From the NCBI GenBank assembly GCA_033549065.1, contig JAWSUE010000005.1, positions 62,001-126,000 on the forward strand: DNA of 64,000 nt, given 5' to 3'. A program made the position numbers and the translations under genes. Numbering within the stretch: the stretch's first letter is position 1; every line of letters starts with the position of its first letter. Positions 8,775 to 16,606 of this stretch are shown piece after piece. Source of the DNA: Bacillota bacterium. GTDB lineage: Bacteria > Bacillota > Dethiobacteria > DTU022. The notes beneath the pieces are model-generated. The model did no database searches, was not told the origin of the DNA, and was given only the letters and a program-made list of their open reading frames with translations.

Positions 8775-10019
8775 ATGAAAGATAAGAAGGCGGACCTGAT
8801 TATTGCCAATGCAGCTGAACTGCTTACCTGCTCAGGAAAAGATGGTGGGTTCGAAATAATAGAAAATGGCTGGTTGGCGGTAAGTGGGGATCGCATTATT
8901 TCTATAGGCAGCGAGAAGGAAGCAGCCCCCCTGATCGATAATGAGAAAACCGAAATTATTGATGCCAGAGGGAAGGTAGTCCTTCCGGGCTTCATTGACT
9001 GTCATACCCACCTGGTATTTGCCGGATCCAGGATAGAAGAGTACACGGCAAAGCTGATCGGCACAGATCTTTCTATCCTGGCGGAAAAGGGAATCAAAAC
9101 AGGTATCCTTGTAACCGTTGGGCAGACCAGGGATGCATCGGCGGAATATCTGCTGGAGACAGCGCTGGAAAGGCTTGGCCGTATGCTTGAATCAGGAACT
9201 ACAACGGTTGAGAGCAAGAGCGGCTATGGCCTTTGCACAGCAGCTGAACTAAAGATACTCAGGGTGAATAAAGCGCTCAGAAATAATTCCCCGGTGGATG
9301 TATGCACAACATTTCTGGGTGCACACGGCTGGCCGGATGATATGGCACGTGAATATTATATGGAAATAATTAGCAAAGAGATGATTCCTGCTGTAACGGA
9401 AGAAAAGCTCGCAGACTTTTGTGATGTATGGTGTGATGAAGGATATTATTCTGCAAAGGAATCGGAACAGATTCTAAAAAAGGGTCTTGACTACGGTTTG
9501 AGATCTAAAATACACACTGATGCCTACTCTTATATCGGCGGTTCAGACCTGGCTGCTGAAATGAAGATGATTTCAGCCGATCATCTGAACTTTACACCGG
9601 TTGAAGCGATGAAAAAATTGGCTAAAGCAGGAGTTACCGGTGTGCTGCTTCCCGCACTCGATTTTGTTGTGCGTCATCCCAGACCATTCGATTACCTTGA
9701 GATGAAAAGACAGGGTATGACAGTTGCCCTGGCCACGAACTTATGCCCGGGATGCTGGGTTGAATCAATGCAGTTTGTTATACTGCTTGCCTGCCGGTTG
9801 TACGGTATGACTCCCCTGGAAGCAATTGCTGCAGCAACCCTGGGAGGGGCCATGGCACTCGGCATTGAAGGTGATACCGGTTCTCTGGAAAAAGATAAAT
9901 TTGCCGATATTCAGATTTGGGATGCTCCGCGACACGAGTACGTAGTTTATCGTGCTGGCGGAAACCTGGTTGAGAAGGTCTACAAGAAGGGTCGGTTGGT
10001 TGTAAATAGATCTGTCTAG
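8775..10019 (+). CDS. hutI: Imidazolonepropionase-like amidohydrolase, divergent (first hut set)
   Basis: A 414-residue amidohydrolase expected to open the imidazolone ring to N-formimino-glutamate. It has the metal motif HTHLVFAGSR near residue 76 and the E-S-KSGYGL, GAHGWP and KIHTDAYS blocks. Two positions depart from the standard enzyme. The canonical HADE motif reads HTDAYS. The metal-binding Asp of the ATDFNPG motif (Asp324 in Bacillus subtilis HutI) is Asn 322 here, in ATNLCPGCW. The second copy at 44600 has the canonical ATDFNPG. The P-G-C-W-x-ESMQ tail after that motif also marks a separate subgroup. The gene starts 27 bases after hutU with GGAGGA upstream and ends in TAG. Function in histidine breakdown is likely from context, but substrate identity is open. 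Confidence 0.82.
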   Translation: MKDKKADLIIANAAELLTCSGKDGGFEIIENGWLAVSGDRIISIGSEKEAAPLIDNEKTEIIDARGKVVLPGFIDCHTHLVFAGSRIEEYTAKLIGTDLSILAEKGIKTGILVTVGQTRDASAEYLLETALERLGRMLESGTTTVESKSGYGLCTAAELKILRVNKALRNNSPVDVCTTFLGAHGWPDDMAREYYMEIISKEMIPAVTEEKLADFCDVWCDEGYYSAKESEQILKKGLDYGLRSKIHTDAYSYIGGSDLAAEMKMISADHLNFTPVEAMKKLAKAGVTGVLLPALDFVVRHPRPFDYLEMKRQGMTVALATNLCPGCWVESMQFVILLACRLYGMTPLEAIAAATLGGAMALGIEGDTGSLEKDKFADIQIWDAPRHEYVVYRAGGNLVEKVYKKGRLVVNRSV

Positions 10020-10056
10020 AGTCATCTGAATAAGTGTATAGCGAGGTTTTTAATAT

Positions 10057-10611
10057 ATGTTTGATCATTCCCTGATAAAAAAATTACTGGATACAGAAGA
10101 TTACAGTACCGGTGGTGGTTCTGCATCAGCTCTGGTCGGAGCTTTTTCTGCTGCCCTGGTTGCCATGGTCGCCCGTCTTTCTGAAGGGAAAAATTTTGGT
10201 TTGGATGACGTCAGGTATGCAGAAATCTATGTTCAAACTGAAAAGCTCCGCAACAGTCTGCTTGAAGGTGCTGTCAGTGATATGAACGCTTTTGCCCTGG
10301 TCAGGAAAGCTTACGCCATGACAAAAAATACTGATGCAGAGAGACAACGGCGCTCCGATGCTATTCAAAAAGGATTTATTGAAGCTGCGAAGGTTCCAGC
10401 CGAAAATGCCTGTTTATGCAGAGAGGTTTTGGATTTGGCGAAAGAACTGGATGGAAATTCTAATCCGGATGCCGGATCTGATCTTGAAGTTGCGTTAAAC
10501 CTGGCAGCAGCCGCTTTGAAAGGATGCCTGGCGAATGTCAGGATAAATCTACCGATGATCAAAGACCAAGGTAAGGTTAAAGAGTTGACAGCATTGGTAA
10601 ATGATTTATGA
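10057..10611 (+). CDS. fchA: Formimidoyltetrahydrofolate cyclodeaminase
   Basis: A 184-residue all-helical cyclodeaminase that converts 5-formimino-THF to 5,10-methenyl-THF and ammonia. The STGGGSASALVGAFSAALVAM block near residue 17 is the folate-site signature of the FTCD C-terminal domain and FchA family, and helix-rich AADVPAEN-type sequence (EAAKVPAENACL) is near residue 110. In animals this activity is fused to the formiminotransferase; here the two are neighbouring genes (ftcD starts 31 bases on). Serine cycle enzymes of related sequence exist, but the hut neighbours settle the role. It starts at ATG 10057 after GCGAGG and ends in TGA. Confidence 0.9.
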   Translation: MFDHSLIKKLLDTEDYSTGGGSASALVGAFSAALVAMVARLSEGKNFGLDDVRYAEIYVQTEKLRNSLLEGAVSDMNAFALVRKAYAMTKNTDAERQRRSDAIQKGFIEAAKVPAENACLCREVLDLAKELDGNSNPDAGSDLEVALNLAAAALKGCLANVRINLPMIKDQGKVKELTALVNDL

Positions 10612-10642
10612 GAATCAGTGAAGCTTTGCCGGGAGGGATATT

Positions 10643-11533
10643 ATGAAAGTATTGATGTGTGTGCCTAATATCAGTGAAGGCAAAAACCTTGAATTGATCA
10701 ACAGGATATCAAGTGCGGTTGATAGTGTTTCCGGTATTAAATTGCTTGAAGTATCGTCTGATAAGGATCATAACCGGACGGTGTTCAGCTACCTGGGTAT
10801 TCCGGAGAAAGTTCTTGAAGCCACCAGAATACTAGCTGAGCTGAGTATTGATGGGATCGACATGCGCAGGCATAAAGGTGATCATCCGCGAATGGGTGCT
10901 GTTGATGTTGTTCCCTTTATCCCTGTTAGAAATATTGCGACGGAAGAAGCTATTGGGATAGCGAGGGAATTTGGAAGCTTCCTTGGCGGCAGGGGTGTTT
11001 CCGTTTACTATTATGAAGATGCGGCAACCCTTCCCGAACGAAAAAACCTGGCCAGGGTTAGAAAGGGCCAGTATGAAGCGCTCCCTGAAAAGTTGAAAGA
11101 TGCAGCCTGGAAGCCGGATGAAGGACCGGCGGAATTTAACGCACAGACCGGGGCAACTGCGGTGGGTGTTCGTTTCCCATTAGTTGCTTTCAATGTTAAC
11201 CTGGGCACGACCGATGTCAAAATTGCCGATACTATCGCACGGAGAGTCCGCCATATAAACGGGGGATTTCGGTTTGTTCGGGCTATTGGGGTTAATCTAA
11301 GTGATCAGAGTATTGTCCAGGTATCAATGAATTTGACTAGCTACCGGGAAACCCCGATTCATCTGGTGATGGAAGCAATTCGTTCTGAAGCCGCCAGGTA
11401 TGGGGTACCCGTTGTTTCGTCTGAGCTGGTAGGACCGGTTCCCCTGGGTTTGATGGAAGAACTGGTCAGGTATTATCTCCAGGTTCATGATTTTTCGGTA
11501 AACCAGTTTATCGAGTCAAATCTGCTTGAATAG
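10643..11533 (+). CDS. ftcD: Glutamate formiminotransferase
   Basis: A 296-residue formiminotransferase that moves the formimino group of N-formimino-glutamate to tetrahydrofolate, releasing glutamate. Typical features are CVPNISEG at the N-terminus, the catalytic-loop region RRHKGDHPRMGAVDVVPFIP near residue 73, and the VNLGTTD and LMEELVRYYLQ blocks. GGGAGGGA precedes ATG 10643. Together with FchA it couples histidine fermentation to the one-carbon folate pool. It ends in TAG. The following gene, hutH, is 23 bases away in the same operon. Confidence 0.94.
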   Translation: MKVLMCVPNISEGKNLELINRISSAVDSVSGIKLLEVSSDKDHNRTVFSYLGIPEKVLEATRILAELSIDGIDMRRHKGDHPRMGAVDVVPFIPVRNIATEEAIGIAREFGSFLGGRGVSVYYYEDAATLPERKNLARVRKGQYEALPEKLKDAAWKPDEGPAEFNAQTGATAVGVRFPLVAFNVNLGTTDVKIADTIARRVRHINGGFRFVRAIGVNLSDQSIVQVSMNLTSYRETPIHLVMEAIRSEAARYGVPVVSSELVGPVPLGLMEELVRYYLQVHDFSVNQFIESNLLE

Positions 11534-11556
11534 ATATTTTGAGGTGATAATAAACA

Positions 11557-13059
11557 ATGAAAGTTGTTATAGATGGTTCCAGTCTGACTATTGATAAGAT
11601 CATAAAAGTAGCCCGTGAATTTGCAGAAGTTGAAATCGCCGGGGAAGCGCTTGAGAGCATTAAAGTTTCTCGGGGTGTTATAGAAAAGATACTTGCCGAT
11701 AAAAAGATTGTTTACGGTGTTAATACAGGTTTTGGGCAATTGAGCAATGTTTCGATCAGTGAAGATGAACTCGATCAGTTGCAATATAACCTGGTAGTTA
11801 GCTGCGTTGCAGGTGTTGGCAGACCTTTGCCTGTTGAGGTGGTCCGGGCAATGCTGCTTTTGAGGGCCAATTCTCTGGCTGGAGGCTATTCAGGAGTAAG
11901 GCCGGTTATCGTGGAAACTATGGTGGCAATGTTGAACAAGAAGGTCCACCCGGTGGTTCCTGAAAAGGGTTCTGTCGGAGCCAGCGGGGATCTTGCACCT
12001 TTATCACACATGGCCCTTGTCCTGATGGGACGGGGTGAGGCTTATTTTGCGGGCGAACTGCTGCCCGGTTATGAAGCGATGCAGAAAGCGGGAATCCCCA
12101 CGGTTACCCTGAAAGCAAAAGAAGGGCTGTCACTCTGTAACGGGACTCAGGCGATGACAGCGTTGGGAGCGCTTGCTGTCTATGATGCTGAAAAACTGGC
12201 CTACTATGCCGATGTAATAGGCTCTCTTTCTGCGGAAGCGTTGGAAGCTGTTCCCCTGGCGTTTGATCGTAAAATTCATGATATCCGTCCTCATCCGGGT
12301 CAGGTAGAAACAGCAGAGAATATCAGGTATCTGCTTGAGGGAAGTGAAATTCTGGCCAATCCATCGAAAAAAAGAGTTCAGGATGCCTATTCCCTCCGCT
12401 GTATGCCCCAGGTTCACGGGGCTTCAAAGGATGCTATCGGGTATGTAAAAAAGGTTATAGAAACTGAAATAAACTCGGTTACCGATAATCCTCTTGTATT
12501 TTCTGAAACAGAAGAGGTCTTATCAGGCGGTAATTTCCACGGCCAGCCGATTGCCTTGGTGATGGATTTTCTGGCTATAGCTCTTTCTGAGCTTGGTAAT
12601 ATATCACAACTTAGAACGGAAAGGCTAACCAATCCGGCTCTCAGTATGGGTCTGCCCGCTTTTCTGATTGAAAAGGGCGGTTTGAATGACGGTTTCATGG
12701 TTGCCCAGTATACGGCAGCATCGCTGGTCAGTGAAAATAAGGTGTTGGCCCATCCGGCTTCAGTAGATTCCATACCTACATCTGCCGATCAGGAAGATCA
12801 TGTATCAATGGGGACTACTGCTGCCAGAAAGTGCAGGGAAGTGCTCGAAAATGTTCAGTATGTGCTTGCAATTGAGGCAATATGCGCCTGCCAGGGTATC
12901 GACTTCAGAAAGTATAAACCGTCACCGGCTTTGCAGGGGGTTTATCAGAAAATAAGAAACAAAGTTAGTTTTATGGATGAGGATCGCGAGATGAGCAAAG
13001 ATTTTGAGGAAGTGGTAAGTTTGATCCGCAGCGGAGAATTGCTGCCGGACCAAGCTTAA
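11557..13059 (+). CDS. hutH: Histidine ammonia-lyase
   Basis: A 500-residue MIO-type ammonia-lyase. The Ala142-Ser143-Gly144 triad that self-cyclises to the MIO cofactor lies in GSVGASGDLAPLSH, at the same numbering as in P. putida HutH. The LNGTQAM-type block (CNGTQAMTALG), GGNFHGQP and QEDHVSMG are present, and the catalytic Tyr is in VYGVNTGFG at residue 53. Position 83, which is His in the well-studied histidine lyases (SHAAGVG), is Cys here (SCVAGVG). This position belongs to the substrate-selectivity pocket in the family. GAGGTGAT is upstream of ATG 11557. It is last of five co-directional hut genes and ends in TAA. Confidence 0.92.
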   Translation: MKVVIDGSSLTIDKIIKVAREFAEVEIAGEALESIKVSRGVIEKILADKKIVYGVNTGFGQLSNVSISEDELDQLQYNLVVSCVAGVGRPLPVEVVRAMLLLRANSLAGGYSGVRPVIVETMVAMLNKKVHPVVPEKGSVGASGDLAPLSHMALVLMGRGEAYFAGELLPGYEAMQKAGIPTVTLKAKEGLSLCNGTQAMTALGALAVYDAEKLAYYADVIGSLSAEALEAVPLAFDRKIHDIRPHPGQVETAENIRYLLEGSEILANPSKKRVQDAYSLRCMPQVHGASKDAIGYVKKVIETEINSVTDNPLVFSETEEVLSGGNFHGQPIALVMDFLAIALSELGNISQLRTERLTNPALSMGLPAFLIEKGGLNDGFMVAQYTAASLVSENKVLAHPASVDSIPTSADQEDHVSMGTTAARKCREVLENVQYVLAIEAICACQGIDFRKYKPSPALQGVYQKIRNKVSFMDEDREMSKDFEEVVSLIRSGELLPDQA

Positions 13060-13122
13060 TCTTTTCTACCATTGTCATGTGTCATGGAAGGTGTTATGGA
13101 AGGGTTGAGAAGAAAATTTTTA

Positions 13123-13147
13123 AAAGGGACAGTAAGCCGGTCCCCTT
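13123..13147 (+). terminator. Weak terminator-like hairpin after hutH
   Basis: GGGAC at 13126-13130 pairs with GTCCC at 13140-13144, extended by A-T pairs on both sides. No clean T-run follows on the plus strand. It lies between the converging hutH and acyltransferase genes and could act on either. Confidence 0.35.
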
Positions 13148-13167
13148 AAGTTTTGAAGGCTCTGTTC

Positions 13168-13758
13168 TTAACCGGCGCAGATAGCGTCTTCTTCTACCCG
13201 GTATATGTCGGGGCAAAAGTTCTGGGGGTACCTGGGAGTGATATTCTGAAAAAATTTTTTCAAAGTCAGCATATCCCGCTTATAGCAACCGGTTGGCATA
13301 AAATGAGGTCCAATAATGGCCAGTTTTTTCGCGTAATCGAGACTGCTGAGAACTATTGGAACATTGGCCTTGAGAGCAGTATGATAAAAACCAGTTTTCC
13401 ATACCGGAGCGTATTTTCTGGTGCCTTCAGGGGTGATCAGGAGAACAAGGCTATCTTTTGCAGAAGTTATACTTTCTGCCAGGGCATCTACCATTGTATT
13501 GGTTTTTGAACGATTAACACTGATGGCACCTGATTTCTTGAATAATGTCTTCAGCAGGGGAAATTTAAGCCAGTCTTCCTTAATTAGATATCTAACTGGT
13601 ATTTTCAACTTATAAAATCCGGCGAGGGCATAAATAAAATCAAAATTGCTCGTATGGGGAGCCCCTACAACTATACATTTTTTAATGTGTGAAGGGAATT
13701 CCCCCACTAGTTTCCATCCGGAAATCCTGAACATCATTACGGTAATTAGTTTAAGCAA
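13168..13758 (-). CDS. Lysophospholipid acyltransferase family protein (PlsC-like)
   Basis: A 196-residue glycerophospholipid acyltransferase domain. The catalytic H-x4-D motif is HTSNFD near residue 35. The substrate block is FKKSGAISVNRS near residue 74, and the phosphate-binding motif is PEGTR near residue 110. Such proteins transfer acyl chains to lysophosphatidic acid or a related acceptor at the membrane; this short form belongs to a clade of PlsC relatives of unproven substrate. TTG at 13758 is chosen because GGAGG on the minus strand lies 7 bases before it. It follows hgcB by 77 bases in the same direction, so it may be read through from that operon. Confidence 0.82.
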   Translation of the reverse strand: MLKLITVMMFRISGWKLVGEFPSHIKKCIVVGAPHTSNFDFIYALAGFYKLKIPVRYLIKEDWLKFPLLKTLFKKSGAISVNRSKTNTMVDALAESITSAKDSLVLLITPEGTRKYAPVWKTGFYHTALKANVPIVLSSLDYAKKLAIIGPHFMPTGCYKRDMLTLKKFFQNITPRYPQNFCPDIYRVEEDAICAG

Positions 13759-13835
13759 TTAACAACCTCCTTCGAAATCCACGTGGTAATATTTTAACAT
13801 TATCAATAATTATTACAATAGCATAATATGGGAGC

Positions 13836-14144
13836 TTAATGGTCGGGAATGTTGTCGAGGCTGCATCCGCAGGCATCACCGCAGCATTTACTCTTAATAT
13901 TCAGCTTATCCATTATGACAGCGTAGGCACAACCAACCCCGGGTCGGACATAAATAGCTCCGGGTTGACAGTTTCGGGCACATGCACCGCATTCCATGCA
14001 GGCGTCGCGATCAACTATCTCGCTTACTTTATTTTCAAGGGTAAATACCTGTTGGGGGCAAACTTTCAGGCACATGCCGCAGCCGTTACATTTGGCTTGG
14101 TCTAATTTCAAGGTGACAACATTTTTTAAATAGGTAAATTTCAT
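13836..14144 (-). CDS. hgcB: HgcB, ferredoxin partner of the mercury-methylating corrinoid protein
   Basis: A 102-residue protein with two 4Fe-4S motifs, Cys19-22-25-29 and Cys49-52-55-59, with DACMECGACARNC in the second. Unlike ordinary ferredoxins it continues with RPGVGCAYAVI, giving the extra conserved Cys (Cys72), and a cysteine-rich tail with the vicinal pair Cys87-Cys88 plus Cys92 and Cys94. These are hallmarks of HgcB, which is thought to reduce the corrinoid of HgcA and to bind Hg(II) through its C-terminal cysteine pair. The gene lies 46 bases downstream of hgcA, the known order. GGGAGAG precedes ATG 14144. The second cluster ends CQ instead of the usual CP. Confidence 0.93.
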   Translation of the reverse strand: MKFTYLKNVVTLKLDQAKCNGCGMCLKVCPQQVFTLENKVSEIVDRDACMECGACARNCQPGAIYVRPGVGCAYAVIMDKLNIKSKCCGDACGCSLDNIPDH

Positions 14145-14190
14145 TTTCTAATCTCTCCCTCATAATTTAGCTTTTCATGTTCACTAGTTA

Positions 14191-15330
14191 CTAAATTAAA
14201 TATCCGGTAACGAGAGCAATAAGTCCCAGGGCAGAGCTAATTATTATAAAAGGCAGGGCCGGAGTCATCTCTTTGATCACACCTGATAAAGATGTATAAG
14301 TGGTGGAACCGGTAAAATTTAAGCTGAGATAAGAACTGATAGCCGGTAGTGCCAATAGGTAAGCTATAGTTATCATCCAGTTTATTTCCCGGGCAATAAA
14401 AAGCAGGTAGAGAACTGTCCAGACAGCCCCAAGCAGCCATCCCTTCCAGGCAAAAGATCTCCCCGGTATGTACGGCAGCAAGGCTGGGACGAGAATAGTT
14501 CCAACCAAAGAGGCAATAAGAAAAGGTAGAATACCGGATGCTGTCCGGGAAATCAGATCCGGTATACTGAGTGGTAACTGGTTTAAATAAGTACTGATAA
14601 TGTTCAATATTAATAATACTGCAGTCAGGATAAGCAGTGGTTTGACAATTGCAGTTAATTCTACAGGTGTTAAAACCAGGCGGTCGGCCAGTGAAAAATC
14701 AGGGTGACGCATGCCTGGAGTTGCTTTATAACCGGCAGAAATAAACACCTGAATATCAGCCGCCCTGACCGGCCCGTATATAACTTTAAAACCAGTTTGC
14801 CTGCGTATTTCATGAGCCGCTATACCCGGGGCTCCGAGTTGGGGAACAATCAAGATTTTTTTCGATACAAGGTTTCCGAGATCAGTGAAATCGATCATCC
14901 TGACCAGTTCTTCTGTACCAAATGAACCTTTGCCGGCAGCACACCAAACATTTATGCCCCTTGTGTCGAGAACAAGTAACCAGACATTAAGGCCGGTTAG
15001 TTCTTTGCGCAGATAGTCAAAACTTAACTTGTAGTTTGCCGATACAAGTACAGGCGATTCAGCATCCGGCTCTCCGATTGCATATATACCGGGTTCAACT
15101 GCATAGTCCATTCTTCCAACACCCCAGCGGGCTTTGATGGTTCCGATGAGGTCTTTGGGAGTATATTCGGTAGAAACACTATAAATTTTTCCTATTGGAG
15201 TATGGATCTGTCCGTTGGACCAAGCGGCATCTGCCGGATTTTGGTAGTTACGTGGTTCCTCTGAAGCTGAGCAGCATTCATGGTTTTTCTCTTCATCAAA
15301 CATGGGTAAAGTTTTTAACTCTTGTGTCAA
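14191..15330 (-). CDS. hgcA: HgcA, corrinoid-dependent mercury methyltransferase
   Basis: A 379-residue membrane corrinoid protein that transfers a methyl group to Hg(II), giving methylmercury. The cap-helix signature NVWCAAGK is present, with the cobalt-ligating Cys at residue 130, inside a domain related to the corrinoid iron-sulfur protein of the acetyl-CoA pathway (also NFTGSTTYTSLSG near the end). Five hydrophobic helices follow (about residues 228-250, 264-288, 297-315, 317-337 and 358-379), the known HgcA layout. The start is taken as TTG 15330, because GGAGG at 15345-15341 is suitably placed and this TTG overlaps the marR stop (TTGA); an ATG at 15354 would lie upstream of that site. 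It ends TAG directly followed by TAA. Position 19-20 is a Cys pair. Confidence 0.95.
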   Translation of the reverse strand: MTQELKTLPMFDEEKNHECCSASEEPRNYQNPADAAWSNGQIHTPIGKIYSVSTEYTPKDLIGTIKARWGVGRMDYAVEPGIYAIGEPDAESPVLVSANYKLSFDYLRKELTGLNVWLLVLDTRGINVWCAAGKGSFGTEELVRMIDFTDLGNLVSKKILIVPQLGAPGIAAHEIRRQTGFKVIYGPVRAADIQVFISAGYKATPGMRHPDFSLADRLVLTPVELTAIVKPLLILTAVLLILNIISTYLNQLPLSIPDLISRTASGILPFLIASLVGTILVPALLPYIPGRSFAWKGWLLGAVWTVLYLLFIAREINWMITIAYLLALPAISSYLSLNFTGSTTYTSLSGVIKEMTPALPFIIISSALGLIALVTGYLI

Positions 15331-15797
15331 CTTTTCATATCCTCCTCGCAGCATTGATCATAACCTGTTTTTATAACTGCGCCGGCCAGTAATGCAATGC
15401 TGTCAATAACCTGGGCCTGCTTTTCTGCAGGTATCAGGTCCATGATATTCCGGTAGAAACTATCATAGGTGCAGTTTAAACTATCATAGAGCAGTTTACC
15501 CTTCTCGGTGAGGGTGATGTTAACTGCCCGCCTGTCCTCAGGATTAACCTCTCTTTTTACAAGGTCACCTTTGACCATGCTGTCAACTGTCCTGCTGAGA
15601 GTGCTGTTATTCAGACTTAACAATGAAGCCAGATTATTGAGAGTTATCGATTGATCATTTCCGATTTCCATCAGGGCATGACATTGGGCGAATGTTATTC
15701 CACAACAGCGGGCATCGTTTTTCGACTGAAAGATCAGGCTACGCTGCAATTGGCGAATTGCTCTTTGCAGAACACGTATTTCTTCATCTTTTACCAC
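15327..15797 (-). CDS. MarR family regulator, cysteine-rich, first gene of the hgcAB operon
   Basis: A 156-residue winged-helix repressor-type protein. The recognition region is TLNNLASLLSLNNSTLSRTVDSMVKG followed by the wing DRRAVNITLTEKG. Cysteines are clustered: Cys31-Cys32 and Cys39 in RCCGITFAQCH, and Cys149-Cys150 next to the C-terminus, a pattern that suggests thiol or soft-metal sensing (inference). GTG 15797 is chosen because GAGG lies 8 bases upstream. A longer frame up to TTG 15854 would begin inside the -10 box of the promoter and is excluded. Its stop overlaps the hgcA start by TTGA, so the two are translationally coupled. It probably represses its own operon through the three boxes at 15825-15875. 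Confidence 0.88.
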   Translation of the reverse strand: MVKDEEIRVLQRAIRQLQRSLIFQSKNDARCCGITFAQCHALMEIGNDQSITLNNLASLLSLNNSTLSRTVDSMVKGDLVKREVNPEDRRAVNITLTEKGKLLYDSLNCTYDSFYRNIMDLIPAEKQAQVIDSIALLAGAVIKTGYDQCCEEDMKS

Positions 15798-15824
15798 AGG
15801 CAAAACCTCTTTACTTGAATTTAA

Positions 15825-15875
15825 GTTGGCATATACAACAGTTGCATTATACAACTATTAGTTGCACAAGTCAAC
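15825..15875 (-). promoter_or_regulatory. Three GTTG-N7-CAAC operator boxes upstream of marR-hgcAB
   Basis: Three 15-base boxes with the same inverted ends occur at 15825-15839, 15841-15855 and 15861-15875. The gap between the second and third, CAAC-TATTA-GTTG, is itself an inverted repeat. Such TTG/CAA palindromes are common MarR-family sites. Box 3 overlaps the -35 element and box 2 overlaps the -10 element of the promoter, while box 1 lies at the start of the transcript, so binding should block transcription. Confidence 0.75.
15846..15874 (-). promoter_or_regulatory. Sigma-A promoter of marR-hgcA-hgcB
   Basis: On the minus strand TTGACT (15874-15869) and TATAAT (15851-15846) are separated by exactly 17 bases, a near-consensus vegetative promoter. 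Transcription should start near 15839, about 40 bases before the chosen GTG start of marR. Confidence 0.85.
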
Positions 15876-15992
15876 CCTTTTGGCAGGGTTTTTTGTAATA
15901 TGTTAAGATAACAGATGGAGTAAGTAAACCTTTCGAACTAGTGTGTTTGCTGTAAAGATGATTAATAAATATTGGCCTTGAGGGTTATAACA

Positions 15993-16580
15993 ATGAGGAT
16001 CATTTTGAATAATAAGATTTTAGCGATGATAATTGTTTTTGTTGGGTTAGTAGCCCTGTTTTTTTTAATCAAAAATGCTGTTGAACCAGACCGGTATTTC
16101 TCTGCTGAAGGTAATGCTCACAACATAGAACCGCAGGATGAAGTTAAGAATGAGACTGGTGAACCTGGTAATAGTGAGATAATCGAAAGCCGATTTGATT
16201 TAAATGGGGGTTCTATTGAGGTTATTGAGTTGATTCCGGACAGGGATTCAACCCACTTGTACCTGAACCTTGAAAAGGTTTCTGCTTTCCGTATATATCC
16301 CTCAGAGATAGATGAATGCATAACTGGTGAAGGTAACGAAAGATTGGATGAGCTTATCCAGAAGATATACCTGGTTGATATAGAGGGGAGAGAATATAAG
16401 TATGGAGAAGGTAATTATGAATATACCCATACTTACAGCTCAGCCTGTGCAACCGGAGAAATTTGGTCATCGGAGGTTTACCTGGAGCTGCCGCCGCTTG
16501 AAGGGAGTCCAGGGCATGTGATCCTGGTTGTTCCTCTCAGCGAAGAGCGAGAATATACCATAAAGGTGACACTTGAATAA
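15993..16580 (+). CDS. Hypothetical membrane-anchored extracytoplasmic protein
   Basis: A 195-residue protein that I do not recognise. It has one N-terminal hydrophobic anchor (about residues 9-27, LAMIIVFVGLVALFFLI) with short basic residues before it. An acidic hydrophilic stretch follows, then a beta-rich domain with two Cys residues (DECITGEG and SSACATGE) that could form a disulphide outside the cell. ATG 15993 is preferred because GAGGG at 15980-15984 is 8 bases upstream; the frame opens at TTG 15972. It is divergent from marR and followed after 26 bases by a PatB-like gene in the same direction, but no functional link is evident. Confidence 0.65.
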   Translation: MRIILNNKILAMIIVFVGLVALFFLIKNAVEPDRYFSAEGNAHNIEPQDEVKNETGEPGNSEIIESRFDLNGGSIEVIELIPDRDSTHLYLNLEKVSAFRIYPSEIDECITGEGNERLDELIQKIYLVDIEGREYKYGEGNYEYTHTYSSACATGEIWSSEVYLELPPLEGSPGHVILVVPLSEEREYTIKVTLE

Positions 16581-16606
16581 TAGATATGAAAGGGTAGGGG
16601 TTAATA

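Noticed and set aside
14191-14193. Pyrrolysine readthrough at the UAG ending hgcA
   Set aside because: The next codon is UAA, so readthrough would add one residue only; it looks like an ordinary stop.
15797-15854. Longer N-terminus of the MarR protein from TTG 15854
   Set aside because: It would begin upstream of the transcription start and inside the -10 box.
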